Origin: Pseudonocardia sediminis
Lineage (GTDB): Bacteria > Actinomycetota > Actinomycetes > Mycobacteriales > Pseudonocardiaceae
NCBI RefSeq assembly: GCF_004217185.1
Contig: NZ_SHKL01000001.1
Coordinates: forward strand, 557,001 to 621,000
DNA: 64,000 nt
Direction of reading: 5' to 3'
The notes beneath the pieces are model-generated. The model was not told the origin of the DNA, searched no databases, and saw only the letters and a list, made by a program, of their open reading frames with translations. Of the stretch, positions 19,063 to 27,513 are shown in pieces (within the stretch, counting starts at the first letter, position 1; the number at the start of each line of letters is the position of its first letter). The translations under genes were made by a program, and so were the position numbers.

Positions 19063-20664
19063 ATGGCGCACACGATCGGGCGACGGGGCTTTCTGGGGTG
19101 GACGGGTGCGGGCGCGGCGGCCGTGCTGCTGGGCACCGGAGCGTGGAACGCGGACTCCGCGAGCGCCGCGCCGAGGTCGGTGCGCGCCGGGGACTTGTTC
19201 ACGCTCGGGGTGGCCTCCGGCGACCCGGCCGCGGACTCGGTGGTCCTCTGGACCCGGCTCGCGCCGGACCCGTTGGCCGCCGACGGGCGGGGCGGTATGC
19301 CGAACCGTCCGGTGCCGGTGGCCTGGGAGGTCGCCGCCGACGAGTCGATGCGACGGGTCGTGCGCCGCGGGCAGGTGCTCGCCACCCCCGCGCTCGGGCA
19401 CGCCGTGCACCCCGAGGTGAACGGCCTGGCGCCGGACCGCGAGTACTTCTACCGGTTCAAGGTGCTCGGACCCGGCGGGTCGCTCTCGCCGGTCGGGCGG
19501 ACCCGCACCACCCCGCGGCCGGGGGACACGCCGTCGTCGCTGGCCTTCGCGTTCGCGTCGTGCCAGAACTGGGCCGACGGCTACTACACCGCCTACGACC
19601 ACATGGCGCGTGAGGACCTGGACCTGGTCGTGTTCCTCGGCGACTACCTCTACGAGGGCGACATCAAGACCACCAAGCGCGGCCAGGCCGCCCCGGCGAG
19701 CGCGGCGAAGGAGCCGACGGACCTCGCCGGCTACCGGTGCCGCTACGGGCTCTACAAGTCCGAGTCGCCGCTGCGGGCCGCGCACGCCCGCTTCCCCTGG
19801 ATCACCGTGTTCGACGACCACGAGGTCGAGAACAACTGGGCCTCCGACGTCTCGCAGATCGACACCGAGCCCGACCAGGACCGCGCCGTGTTCCGGGCCC
19901 GGCGCGCCGCGGCGTTCCAGGCCTACTACGAGCACCTGCCGCTGCGTGCCGCACAGACCCCGAAGGGCCCGGACATGCGGCTCTACCGGCGCCTGTCCTA
20001 CGGCACGCTGGCCGACTTCACCATGCTCGACACCCGCCAGTACCGCGACGACCAGGCCTGCGGGGACACCGAGACCGCCGACTGCACCGACCGGTTCGAC
20101 TCCGAGCGCACCATCCTCGGTGCGCCGCAGCGGAAGTGGCTGCTCGACGGGTTCTCCCGCTCGACGGCCCGCTGGCAGGTGCTGGGCAACCAGGCCCCGA
20201 TGGGGCTCACCGACTCCGACCCCGGACCGGCGACGAAGGTCAACACCGACCCGTGGGACGGCTACGTCGCCGACCGCAACCGCGTCCTCGGCGCGGCCGC
20301 CGACCGCGACGTGCGGAACCTCGTCGTGATCACCGGGGACCGGCACCAGAACTACGCCGGTGATCTGCTGCGCTCGTTCGAGCAGCCGGGCTCGCCGGTC
20401 GTCGGCTCCGAGTTCGTCGGGACGTCGATCTCCAGCAAGGGCGACGGCGCCGACCTCACCGACCAGATCCGCGGCTACAAGGAGGCGACGCCGACGCTGA
20501 AGTTCGTCAACGACCAGCGCGGCTACGTGCGCGTCGACCTCACCCCGGCCGAGTGGCGCAGCTCGTTCCGCGTGATGGACCAGGTCCAGAAGCCGGGCGG
20601 GACGATCTCCACCCGGGCGGTCTGGGCGGTCGAGGACGGACGCCCCGGCGTCGTCCCGGGGTGA
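19063..20664 (+). CDS. phoD: PhoD-like alkaline phosphatase/phosphodiesterase
   Basis: A 533-residue Tat-exported metallophosphoesterase. The twin-arginine signal (GRRGFLGWTGAG, cleavage near SASAAP) precedes a PhoD N-terminal beta-domain and the catalytic domain with FLGDYLYEGD, VFDDHEVENNW and VITGDRHQN, which supply Asp, Asn and His ligands for the Fe-Ca centre known in this family. It releases phosphate from phosphodiesters and monoesters outside the cell. ATG 19063 opens the Tat signal directly although the ribosome site is weak. Low-phosphate control is typical, but no clear PHO box is visible; a 14-bp palindrome lies upstream. Confidence 0.92.
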   Translation: MAHTIGRRGFLGWTGAGAAAVLLGTGAWNADSASAAPRSVRAGDLFTLGVASGDPAADSVVLWTRLAPDPLAADGRGGMPNRPVPVAWEVAADESMRRVVRRGQVLATPALGHAVHPEVNGLAPDREYFYRFKVLGPGGSLSPVGRTRTTPRPGDTPSSLAFAFASCQNWADGYYTAYDHMAREDLDLVVFLGDYLYEGDIKTTKRGQAAPASAAKEPTDLAGYRCRYGLYKSESPLRAAHARFPWITVFDDHEVENNWASDVSQIDTEPDQDRAVFRARRAAAFQAYYEHLPLRAAQTPKGPDMRLYRRLSYGTLADFTMLDTRQYRDDQACGDTETADCTDRFDSERTILGAPQRKWLLDGFSRSTARWQVLGNQAPMGLTDSDPGPATKVNTDPWDGYVADRNRVLGAAADRDVRNLVVITGDRHQNYAGDLLRSFEQPGSPVVGSEFVGTSISSKGDGADLTDQIRGYKEATPTLKFVNDQRGYVRVDLTPAEWRSSFRVMDQVQKPGGTISTRAVWAVEDGRPGVVPG

Positions 20665-20665
20665 C

Positions 20666-20932
20666 CTAGTCGGCCCGGCCGCCCTCGACGCCGGTCTGGG
20701 CGGTGCGCGAGCCGCGTCGGGCGGCGGCGCGCTGCCAGGTGAACACCGAGACGCCGAACAGGCCGACCCCGACGCCGGCCACACACGTCCAGAAGACCTC
20801 GCCCAGCGGTGCGCCGGCGGTCAGCGAGACCACCAGCGCGACAACGGCACCCAGGGCCCACAGGGCCGTCCCCGTGCCGATCACCGGGGGCGAGGAGGTC
20901 CATCGGGGTGGCAGGGACGGCGGATCGGTCAC
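20666..20932 (-). CDS. DUF2530 small membrane protein
   Basis: An 88-residue protein with two membrane helices (LWALGAVVALVVSLTAG and VFWTCVAGVGVGLFGVSVF) and the family end WQRAAARRGSRTAQTG. DUF2530 genes commonly sit next to a purine permease in actinobacteria, as here. GTG 20932; function unknown. Confidence 0.75.
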   Translation of the reverse strand: MTDPPSLPPRWTSSPPVIGTGTALWALGAVVALVVSLTAGAPLGEVFWTCVAGVGVGLFGVSVFTWQRAAARRGSRTAQTGVEGGRAD

Positions 20933-20961
20933 GAACGCAGACTAGGGCAGTGATCGGTGTC

Positions 20962-20967
20962 TAGGGT
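20962..20967 (+). promoter_or_regulatory. -10 element TAGGGT, leaderless permease mRNA
   Basis: TAGGGT ends six bases before GTG 20974 and no ribosome site is visible, favouring 20974 over the in-frame GTG at 20968. Confidence 0.5.
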
Positions 20968-20973
20968 GTGCGC

Positions 20974-22407
20974 GTGATCGAGCGCCTCTTCGGTGTCACC
21001 GCCCGCGGATCGACCGTTCCCCGAGAGCTGCGCGGGGGACTGGTCACGTTCATGGCGATGGCCTACATCATCGTCCTCAACCCGCTGATCCTCGGATCGA
21101 TCAGCCCCACCGACCCCTCGGCCAAGGTCGACGCCGTCGGCGGGATCCTGCCGATCGCGCAGGTCGCGGCCGTCACCGCGCTCGTCGCCGGCGTGATGAC
21201 GATCCTGTTCGGCGTGTTCGCGAACTACCCGTTCGCGATCGCCACCGGACTCGGCATCAACACGCTGCTCGCGGTCACCATCGCACCGCTGATGAGCTGG
21301 CCCGAGGCGATGGGCCTGGTCGTCATCGACGGCGTGATCATCGTGCTGCTGGCGGTGACCGGCTTCCGGACGGCGGTGTTCAACGCCGTCCCGACCGAGC
21401 TCAAGACGGCGATCGCGGTCGGCATCGGCGCGTTCATCGCGATGATCGGGCTGGTCGACGCCGGGTTCGTGCGCCGGCTGCCGGACGCGGCGAACACGAC
21501 GGTGCCGGTGTCGCTGGGCATCGACGGGTCGATCGCGTCCTGGCCGACGGCCGTGTTCGTGCTGGGTCTGCTCATCATGGGCGTGCTGGTGGCGCGCAAC
21601 GTGCGGGCGGCGATCCTGATCGGCGTCGTGATCAACACCGTGATCGCGATCGTGGTCGAGGCGATCTTCCAGGTCGGTCCCTCGGCCGGGACGAACCCGA
21701 AGGGCTGGTCGCTCTCGGTCCCGGCGATCCCGGACACCGTCGTCGGCGTCCCGGACCTGTCGCTGGTCGGCAACGTCTCGTTCGGGGCGTTCTCCCGGCT
21801 CGACCTGATCACCGTCGTCCTGCTGATCTTCACGCTGGTGCTGGCGAACTTCTTCGACGCGATGGGCACGCTGACCGGTCTCGGCCAGCAGGCCGGACTG
21901 ACCGACAAGGACGGCAAGCTGCCGAACGTCGGGAAGGCGCTGGTCGTCGAGGGTGCGGGTGCGGTGGCCGGTGGTGTCGGGTCGGCGTCGTCGAACACGC
22001 TGTTCGTGGAGTCCGCCGCGGGCGTCGCCGAGGGCGCCCGGACGGGTCTGGCGAACCTGCTCACCGGAGTGCTATTCCTGGCCGCGATGTTCTTCACGCC
22101 GCTCTACGCGATCGTGCCGGTCGAGGCCGCGGCGCCGGCGTTGGTCGTGATCGGCGCGATGATGTTCCGCCAGATCACCGCGATCGACCTGTCCGATCTG
22201 CGGATCGCGATCCCGGCGTTCCTGACCGTGGTGGTCATGCCGTTCACGTACTCGATCGCGAACGGGATCGGAGCCGGGTTCATCAGCTACGTCGTGCTGG
22301 CCGCGGCGACCGGGCGGGCGAGGTCCGTGCACCCGCTGATGTGGGTCGTGGCGGTCGCGTTCGTCGGCTACTTCGCGGTGGGCCCGCTGCGCTCGCTGTT
22401 CGTGTGA
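20974..22407 (+). CDS. NCS2-family purine permease (AzgA-like)
   Basis: A 477-residue transporter with about 14 membrane segments and the AzgA-like NCS2 motifs: TFMAMAYIIVLNPLIL near the start, ATGLGINTLLA, NFFDAMGTLTGLG and EGAGAVAGGVGSASSNT, which line the substrate site. Members import adenine, guanine or hypoxanthine with protons. No xanthine-binding variation can be assigned. It stands alone on its strand, with a possible small-RNA gene downstream before the next gene end. Confidence 0.9.
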   Translation: MIERLFGVTARGSTVPRELRGGLVTFMAMAYIIVLNPLILGSISPTDPSAKVDAVGGILPIAQVAAVTALVAGVMTILFGVFANYPFAIATGLGINTLLAVTIAPLMSWPEAMGLVVIDGVIIVLLAVTGFRTAVFNAVPTELKTAIAVGIGAFIAMIGLVDAGFVRRLPDAANTTVPVSLGIDGSIASWPTAVFVLGLLIMGVLVARNVRAAILIGVVINTVIAIVVEAIFQVGPSAGTNPKGWSLSVPAIPDTVVGVPDLSLVGNVSFGAFSRLDLITVVLLIFTLVLANFFDAMGTLTGLGQQAGLTDKDGKLPNVGKALVVEGAGAVAGGVGSASSNTLFVESAAGVAEGARTGLANLLTGVLFLAAMFFTPLYAIVPVEAAAPALVVIGAMMFRQITAIDLSDLRIAIPAFLTVVVMPFTYSIANGIGAGFISYVVLAAATGRARSVHPLMWVVAVAFVGYFAVGPLRSLFV

Positions 22408-22430
22408 CCGGGGTCGTCGCGAGAACGGTC

Positions 22431-22460
22431 TTGACCGGACAGCGTAGGTTAGGCTAACTT
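22431..22460 (+). promoter_or_regulatory. Promoter overlapped by an iron box
   Basis: TTGACC (22431-22436) and TAACTT (22455-22460) are 18 bp apart. The -10 lies inside the iron box at 22444-22462, so an iron-loaded repressor would block it. Confidence 0.5.
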
Positions 22461-22462
22461 CA
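22444..22462. promoter_or_regulatory. DtxR/IdeR-type iron box
   Basis: Matches the mycobacterial 19-bp IdeR consensus TTAGGTTAGGCTAACCTAA at 16 of 19 positions, including the whole central AGGTTAGGCTAAC. It lies between the 3' ends of two convergent genes, where no protein gene starts. Confidence 0.7.
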
Positions 22463-22466
22463 ACGA

Positions 22467-22545
22467 GTCGCTTCGTGGTGGGAGCGGCGCGTCAGTTCGG
22501 GACAGAGAAGGCCCCGGCCCCACCGGGCCGGGGCCTTCTCCCTGT
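22467..22545 (+). ncRNA. Candidate iron-regulated small RNA
   Basis: Predicted transcript of about 75-80 nt from the iron-box promoter to the 16-bp hairpin. No good reading frame begins in it. Mycobacteria have an IdeR-controlled small RNA (MrsI) of similar size, so an analogous iron-sparing RNA is plausible; sequence similarity to MrsI was not tested. Alternative: the hairpin is only the shared terminator of the two flanking genes and the iron box is fortuitous. Confidence 0.4.
22505..22540. terminator. 16-bp hairpin terminator
   Basis: 22505-22520 pairs perfectly with 22525-22540 around CACC; can serve the permease, the candidate small RNA and the convergent GH16 gene. Confidence 0.85.
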
Positions 22546-22585
22546 GACCCGCATCCGGCCGCCGAGACGGGCGCGGGTACGTCTC

Positions 22586-23512
22586 CTACAGGCCGTAGAT
22601 CCGGACCCAGTCGACCTGGAAGTCCAGCTTCTCCGGGGAGCGCTCGTCGAGCGCCGGGATCCAGTCGTCGCCGTAGGGACCGATGTCCTGCTGCATGGCC
22701 AGGTGCATCGGGCGCGGCGGGATCGTCTTCCGGTCGGTGGTCCGGAAGACCTCCTTGCCGTCGATGAAGCCCACGATGTGGTCCGGGGTCCACTCGACGG
22801 CGTAGTTGTGCCACTGCGTGAAGTCGCCGGTGATCGTCTTACCGACCTGGCTGTTGTCCTCGCCGTAGTGCACGATCACGTGCGACTCCGTGCGGTCCCC
22901 CTTCGGGACCTCCATGAAGTTGATCTCGCCGCCCTCGGGCCAGTCCTCGGCGTCCGGCCAGAGCAGGATGACGTCGCCGTAGCCGCTGCCCTTGTTCGTC
23001 TTGGCGCGGACCTCCCAGCGCCCGTACTGCTGGCCCTCGCGCCAGGCCATGCCCGCCGAGGTCTTGCCGCGGCTGGTCAGCGTCAGCTTGCCGTCGCCGA
23101 CGGAGATGTTCTCCGCCTTGTGCCGCCCGACGCCACCGGTGGTCTCCCCGGTGTAGGGGCTCCACAGGTTCCGGTTCAGCGAGGTGCCGTCGAACTCGTC
23201 GTTGGCGATCAACGGCCAGTTGTTCTTGACCGCCGCCTCGGCGTCCGACCGGTTCGACGGGTCGAGCGGGGAGCTGGCGGTCGGGCGCAGCTGGTCGTTC
23301 ATGCCCCCGGGGGCGGGAGGCGCGGGCGGTGCCGCCGCGGGCGTCTCCTGCGAGGAGCCGGCCGGGTCGTGGGTGACCGCGATGCCCAGCACGGCGCCGA
23401 GCGCCAGCACCGCGAGCAGCGTGAGTGCGGTCATCAGCGGACGACGACGCCGTCCCGGTTCCTCGTCGGGATCCGGTGGGGACGGACGTGTCGTCTCGGG
23501 CGCCTGGGACAC
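22586..23512 (-). CDS. GH16-family secreted glycosidase-like protein
   Basis: A 308-residue protein: a cytoplasmic Pro-rich head, one membrane anchor (LMTALTLLAVLALGAVLGIAV), a short Pro-Ala linker and a GH16 beta-jelly-roll domain (about 105-308) with YGRWEVRAKT, LWPDAEDWPEGGEINFMEV and HNYAVEWTPDHIVGFIDG. GH16 enzymes cleave beta-glucans and galactans with an E-x-D-x-x-E triad. Here the middle residue is Asn (E-I-N-F-M-E), which may weaken activity. GTG 23512 follows GAGGGGAG; an upstream in-frame start lacks a site. Its downstream-encoded twin (next gene) keeps the Asp, so the two arose by duplication. Confidence 0.85.
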   Translation of the reverse strand: MSQAPETTRPSPPDPDEEPGRRRRPLMTALTLLAVLALGAVLGIAVTHDPAGSSQETPAAAPPAPPAPGGMNDQLRPTASSPLDPSNRSDAEAAVKNNWPLIANDEFDGTSLNRNLWSPYTGETTGGVGRHKAENISVGDGKLTLTSRGKTSAGMAWREGQQYGRWEVRAKTNKGSGYGDVILLWPDAEDWPEGGEINFMEVPKGDRTESHVIVHYGEDNSQVGKTITGDFTQWHNYAVEWTPDHIVGFIDGKEVFRTTDRKTIPPRPMHLAMQQDIGPYGDDWIPALDERSPEKLDFQVDWVRIYGL

Positions 23513-23588
23513 GCGGTCTCCCCTCGGGTGCGTTTCGTGCGGACCCGGCACAAACTAGACAGATCCGCCTGTGTCCACGCTGAGAGGA

Positions 23589-25013
23589 TCAGCCGCCGGC
23601 CTGCTCCCCGCTCCCGGCCGGTTCCCCGACGCCGCCCGAGGACGCGCCGTCGAGGGCGTACTGCTTGACCCAGTCGACCTGCATCGTCGACTCCTTCGCG
23701 CTGTCCCCCTTGGGAAACCAGTCCAGCTGGATGCACAGGTGCATCGGGCCCGGCGGCAGGATCGAGGTGTCGGTGGTCTTCCACCACTCCTTGCCGTCGA
23801 CGAACGCGGCGATGTGGTCCGGGGTCCACTCGACGGCCCAGTTGTGCCACTGCGTGCCGTCGATCTCGACGTCACCGTCGACCTGGGAGTTGTCCGCGCC
23901 GTAGTGCAGGAAGATGTTCGTCTTCTGACGGGTCGGGTCCATCATCTCCATGAAGTCGACCTCACCGCCCTCGGGGAAGTTCTCCGCGTCCGGCCAGAGC
24001 AACAGCAGGGCGTTGTACGACGGGTCCGACGCCGGCGCCTTCACCCGCCCCTCCCAGCGGCCGTACTTCTGGCCGGGGTTCCAGGCCATGCCTGCGGTGT
24101 TGCCCTCCGAGTCCCCGGTGATCGTCAGGACCCCGTCGGCGATGCTGACGGCGTCCGGGGTCCGGCGGCCGTTGCCGCCGTGCCCGGGGCCGTCGTAGAT
24201 GCTCCAGCCCTCGGTCCCGCCGGTGAAGTCGTCGGAGCGGACGGGGTTGCCCCAGCCCAGCGACTCCGCCGCGGTCGTGCCCTGCCCGGTGCTCACGCCG
24301 GCACCACCGCCGGTGCCAATCGCGGGGGAGTCTGTTCCGTTCGTGGTGCCATCCCCCGATCCTGCATCCGGCGCGGCCCCGGCGCCGGGCGCGTCGCCGG
24401 ATCTCTTCTTCCCGGCGTCGTCTCCGGCCGGGCCCGCGTCCTCGCCGTCGCCGTCGCCGGTGGAGCCGCCGGCGTCGGTTCCCCCGGAACCACCGCCGGA
24501 CCCGCTCCCGGAACGCGTGTCGCCGACGTCGCCCTCGCCGGAGCCCGTCCCGCCGGGCGCGGTCCCCGTCCCGGTCCCTCCCGTCCCTGTCCCGCCCGTC
24601 CCGCTGCCGGCGCCGTTCTGTCCCGTCCCGGGGGCCGTGCCCTGCTTCGCCTCGCTCCACGAGCCGGACGGGGGAACCGTTGCGACGCCGCCCGCACCCG
24701 GCGCGGTCCCGTTCGTGGCCGGGGTGCCGGTCCCGGTGGACGGACTCTGCTGCCCGGTCCCGGTGGACGGGGTGGTGCCGGTGGACGGTGTCGTCCCGGT
24801 ACCCGTCGAGGGGGCGGGGTTCTTCCCGGTGTCGGGGGTGGTCGGCGTCGTCCCCGGCCCGGTCGACGGCTGCCCGCCGACGGCGGGCGGGGTCGCGGTG
24901 TCGCCGGGTTCCACCCCCATCAGCTGCCCGGCCGGGCCGACCACCAGGACCAGGACGGTGACGCCCTTGGCCAGCAGCTTCTTGATCAGTTCCTGGAGTT
25001 CGTCGGCGTTCAT
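23589..25013 (-). CDS. GH16-domain protein with TG-rich linker
   Basis: A 474-residue protein. ATG 25013 has AGGAGCG upstream. The first 45 residues (MNADELQELIKKLLAKG, then VTVLVLVVGPAGQLMG) form an amphipathic helix plus a short hydrophobic stretch rather than a standard signal peptide. About 200 residues of Gly/Thr/Ser/Pro repeats (PSTGTG-type) follow, then a GH16 domain (about 250-455) with an intact GGEVDFMEMMD triad and a short Gly-rich tail. The linker suggests a surface or wall-spanning protein. It lies 18 bp behind the preceding operon gene, implying it is co-expressed with the TcpC-like cluster. Confidence 0.82.
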   Translation of the reverse strand: MNADELQELIKKLLAKGVTVLVLVVGPAGQLMGVEPGDTATPPAVGGQPSTGPGTTPTTPDTGKNPAPSTGTGTTPSTGTTPSTGTGQQSPSTGTGTPATNGTAPGAGGVATVPPSGSWSEAKQGTAPGTGQNGAGSGTGGTGTGGTGTGTAPGGTGSGEGDVGDTRSGSGSGGGSGGTDAGGSTGDGDGEDAGPAGDDAGKKRSGDAPGAGAAPDAGSGDGTTNGTDSPAIGTGGGAGVSTGQGTTAAESLGWGNPVRSDDFTGGTEGWSIYDGPGHGGNGRRTPDAVSIADGVLTITGDSEGNTAGMAWNPGQKYGRWEGRVKAPASDPSYNALLLLWPDAENFPEGGEVDFMEMMDPTRQKTNIFLHYGADNSQVDGDVEIDGTQWHNWAVEWTPDHIAAFVDGKEWWKTTDTSILPPGPMHLCIQLDWFPKGDSAKESTMQVDWVKQYALDGASSGGVGEPAGSGEQAGG

Positions 25014-25031
25014 CTCTCGCGCTCCTGGTTC

Positions 25032-25625
25032 TCAGCCGTCGCCCGCGGGGAGCGCGGGGGTGTCGGCGGTGTCGGGGGTCTCCGCCACGACCAGCCAGCG
25101 GCCGTCGGGCTGGCGGTGGACGACGATCTGGGTGCGCAGGCGTGCGGTGCGGACGGACTCGCCCGGTGCGCCGGTCGACGTCGCGACGCTCGCCAGGTAG
25201 GCCCTGCGGGTCCCGTCCGGTGCGGCCGCCGACGGCGTCAGGCCCTCGACGACGGCGACCCGGCGGGCTCCCGGAGCCGGCGCGTCGAGCACCGGCACGC
25301 CCACGACGGCGGGCGGGCTGCCCGGCTCGGCGTAGCGGACGGCGTCGCGCCGGGTCCGGCCCGCGTCGCCGGGCGCCGCCCCGTACGCGGCGACGAGGTA
25401 GGCGCGGGCGACGGCGTCCGGCTCGGACGGCACCGCGTACCCGACGGCCGCGGGCTCGTCGCCGCGGTCGACGTCCGGGCCGCCGAGGGCGGCGCGGTCC
25501 TCGGAGCTCAGCACCGTGTCCGGCGGGTCCGCCCCGCCGAGCAGCCACATCGTCCCGCCGACGGCGGCGAGCACCAGCACGAGCGAGACCAGGACCGAGA
25601 GGTGGCGGTGCACGGGGCGGGTCAT
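25032..25625 (-). CDS. Single-pass membrane protein, NTF2-like outer domain
   Basis: A 197-residue protein with a basic start, one membrane helix (LSVLVSLVLVLAAVGGTMWLL) and an external domain: AVARAYLVAAYG, a helix with RRDAVRYAEPG, then four strands ending TQIVVHRQPDGRWLVV. This helix-plus-sheet order resembles TcpC/VirB8-like NTF2 domains of conjugation systems, although similarity is structural and weak. ATG 25625 lies four bases after the stop of the lytic-enzyme gene, with a GGAG site inside that gene's end, so translation is coupled. Confidence 0.6.
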   Translation of the reverse strand: MTRPVHRHLSVLVSLVLVLAAVGGTMWLLGGADPPDTVLSSEDRAALGGPDVDRGDEPAAVGYAVPSEPDAVARAYLVAAYGAAPGDAGRTRRDAVRYAEPGSPPAVVGVPVLDAPAPGARRVAVVEGLTPSAAAPDGTRRAYLASVATSTGAPGESVRTARLRTQIVVHRQPDGRWLVVAETPDTADTPALPAGDG

Positions 25626-25629
25626 CCGT

Positions 25630-26913
25630 TCACTCCGCGAAGCTCACGTGCACGTGGTCGTAGTGGCCGCCCGTCGGGTCCTTCGTGTCGTAGACCCCGC
25701 CCCCGGTGTAGCGACGGCCCCAGCCGCTGCCGTCGCCCTTCACCGAGGGGTCCCAGTAGCGGCCCTGCCAGATCAGGTACTTGACCTTCAACGGCGCGGC
25801 GTTGGCCTCGAACCAGCGCGCGATCTGCCAGCCGTGGTCGAGATCGGCACCCTTCGGGAAGGTGCCCGCGGTGCCCGGGAACAGGTCGCATGCGCGGCCC
25901 TTCGGATGGTCGCTGGTCGGGTTCCAGGCGTGCTCGTCCCAGCAGCCCGCCTTCTTCACCACGGGCCCGCCGTCCAGCCCGCCGAACACGGCCTCGGCCG
26001 CCTCCAGGCCGTGCCGGGTCGCGCCGGTCAGGCAGCCCTCCCCGCGCGTCGGGTCGGGTGGTGCGCAGGCCGTCTTCCCGCCGGTCCACGCCGCGGCCGG
26101 GGCGGAGAGCGACGGCTTCTGCGCCGTGCTCCCCTTCGCTGCGCCGCTCTGTTTCTGCGCGGACTTGGGCTTCTGTGCCGACTCGGGCTTCTGGGCGGAC
26201 TCGGGCCGCTGGGCGCCGCGCCGCGCCGTGTCGGCCGAGGTCCCCCGGTCGTCGGCCGGGGTGACGCCGGTCGGTGCGCCGCCGGTGGCGTACTCGGCCA
26301 GGTTCGCGTGCACCGCGTCCAGGTAGCGCCGGACCGCCGTGCTGCAGGCCTGCGAGCACCCGGCCTCGCCGGCCGCGGGCACCCCCGTGTCGCTCCCGGT
26401 CACCCGACGGCACCCGGCGATGTGGCAGACCAGCATCGCGTCGAGCACCGACACCTGTTTCGCGTGCGTGGCCAGGTGCCCGGCGACGGCCCGCAACGTC
26501 GAGCACATCCACGGCACCGCGATCCGCAGGTGCGCCGACGGGTCGGTGACGTCCGGATCCGGCCACGGCTTGCCTCCGGCGGCCGTCCACGTCCGCTCCC
26601 CGAGCTGGAACAGCCCGAGCGCGTCGCCGGTACGCAGGTCCGGGTCCCAGCCCGACTCCGCCTGCACCTGCGCGACGACCCACACCGGCGGCAGCTCCGG
26701 GCAGTACCCCGCGGTCAGCTCCTCGATCTCGGGCAGCGACTCCCGCGCCTGCGCCGGGACCTTCGTGGTGTCGACGCCGGAGGTGGAGCTCTCCGGCTCG
26801 TCGCCCTGGGCCGGCGCCGCGCCGAACAGCAGGACGGCCAGGATCGCCAGCAGCGCGCCCGCGAGCGCGACGGCGGTGGGCCGGGTCGTGGACGGCCCCG
26901 AGGTCGGCGACAT
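25630..26913 (-). CDS. Secreted SLT-fold / M15-like peptidoglycan hydrolase
   Basis: A 427-residue exported protein: signal peptide (AVALAGALLAILAVLLFGAA, cleavage after APAQG), an SLT lytic-transglycosylase domain (about 60-210) with catalytic Glu in AQVQAESGWDP (about 86) and LGLFQLGERTW, a low-complexity linker with repeated AQKPES units, and a C-terminal M15/VanY-like domain with SDHPKGRACDLF and HYDHVHVSF zinc-site motifs. Two-domain wall hydrolases of this kind open the wall for secretion or conjugation machines. Overlap-level spacing to both neighbours shows it is part of one operon. Confidence 0.82.
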   Translation of the reverse strand: MSPTSGPSTTRPTAVALAGALLAILAVLLFGAAPAQGDEPESSTSGVDTTKVPAQARESLPEIEELTAGYCPELPPVWVVAQVQAESGWDPDLRTGDALGLFQLGERTWTAAGGKPWPDPDVTDPSAHLRIAVPWMCSTLRAVAGHLATHAKQVSVLDAMLVCHIAGCRRVTGSDTGVPAAGEAGCSQACSTAVRRYLDAVHANLAEYATGGAPTGVTPADDRGTSADTARRGAQRPESAQKPESAQKPKSAQKQSGAAKGSTAQKPSLSAPAAAWTGGKTACAPPDPTRGEGCLTGATRHGLEAAEAVFGGLDGGPVVKKAGCWDEHAWNPTSDHPKGRACDLFPGTAGTFPKGADLDHGWQIARWFEANAAPLKVKYLIWQGRYWDPSVKGDGSGWGRRYTGGGVYDTKDPTGGHYDHVHVSFAE

Positions 26914-26916
26914 CGT

Positions 26917-27513
26917 TCACCACGCGAGCCCGGTCGCCACCGGGACGGACCATCCCGGGCGTCGCCCGCCGGTCTCCGGTTCGGGCGGCCCGATCCGGAC
27001 GCCACGGACCGGCCGCAACGGACCGGTGACCCCGTCGGTCCCGGCGTCGGCGCGTTCGAGGCGCCCGCCCGCGGTCAGGGCCTCGACGATCCGGGTCAGC
27101 GCCCGCGCGTAGTCCCGCACCGGTTCGGGCAGGTCGTCGGCCGGGAGCGTGAGCAGCGACGTCGCCTCGGCGAGCGGGTCGCCGACCAGCGGCCAATGCA
27201 GGACGCGGGGGAGCAGTACGAGCGCGGCCCACCCGGCGGCGCCGTCGCGCAGCCGGTCGGCCAGCGGGCCCTCGGATGTGTCCGCGCCGTCCGTGGTGAC
27301 CGCGAGGACGGGGTGGCCGGCACCCGGCGTCGCGGGGGCGATCCGCGCCGCCCGCTCCAGCCCGGACACGCTCGCCCGGCACACGACGACGTCCGGCAGC
27401 CGCGCCGCCCCGCCGACCGGGCCGAGGTCGCGTCCGCGCAGGGCGTGCGCGACGGTGCTGGTGCCGACGCCGCCCGCCAGACCGCCGACGGTCGGGGCCC
27501 GCAGCGCGCTCAC
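26917..27513 (-). CDS. Degenerate MinD/CpaE-like P-loop protein
   Basis: A 198-residue protein. It opens with VGGLAGGVGTSTVAHAL, which has the shape of the MinD/ParA deviant Walker A (KGGxGKT) but lacks both lysines; the rest (LPDVVVCRASVSGLERAARI, then HPVLAVTTDGADTSEGPLADR) follows a shortened Rossmann-like pattern. ATP binding is therefore doubtful. GTG 27513 overlaps the upstream TGA in GTGA. Proteins of this type occur beside TcpC-like genes in actinobacterial conjugation loci, so a scaffolding role in an envelope complex is a reasonable guess. Confidence 0.55.
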   Translation of the reverse strand: MSALRAPTVGGLAGGVGTSTVAHALRGRDLGPVGGAARLPDVVVCRASVSGLERAARIAPATPGAGHPVLAVTTDGADTSEGPLADRLRDGAAGWAALVLLPRVLHWPLVGDPLAEATSLLTLPADDLPEPVRDYARALTRIVEALTAGGRLERADAGTDGVTGPLRPVRGVRIGPPEPETGGRRPGWSVPVATGLAW

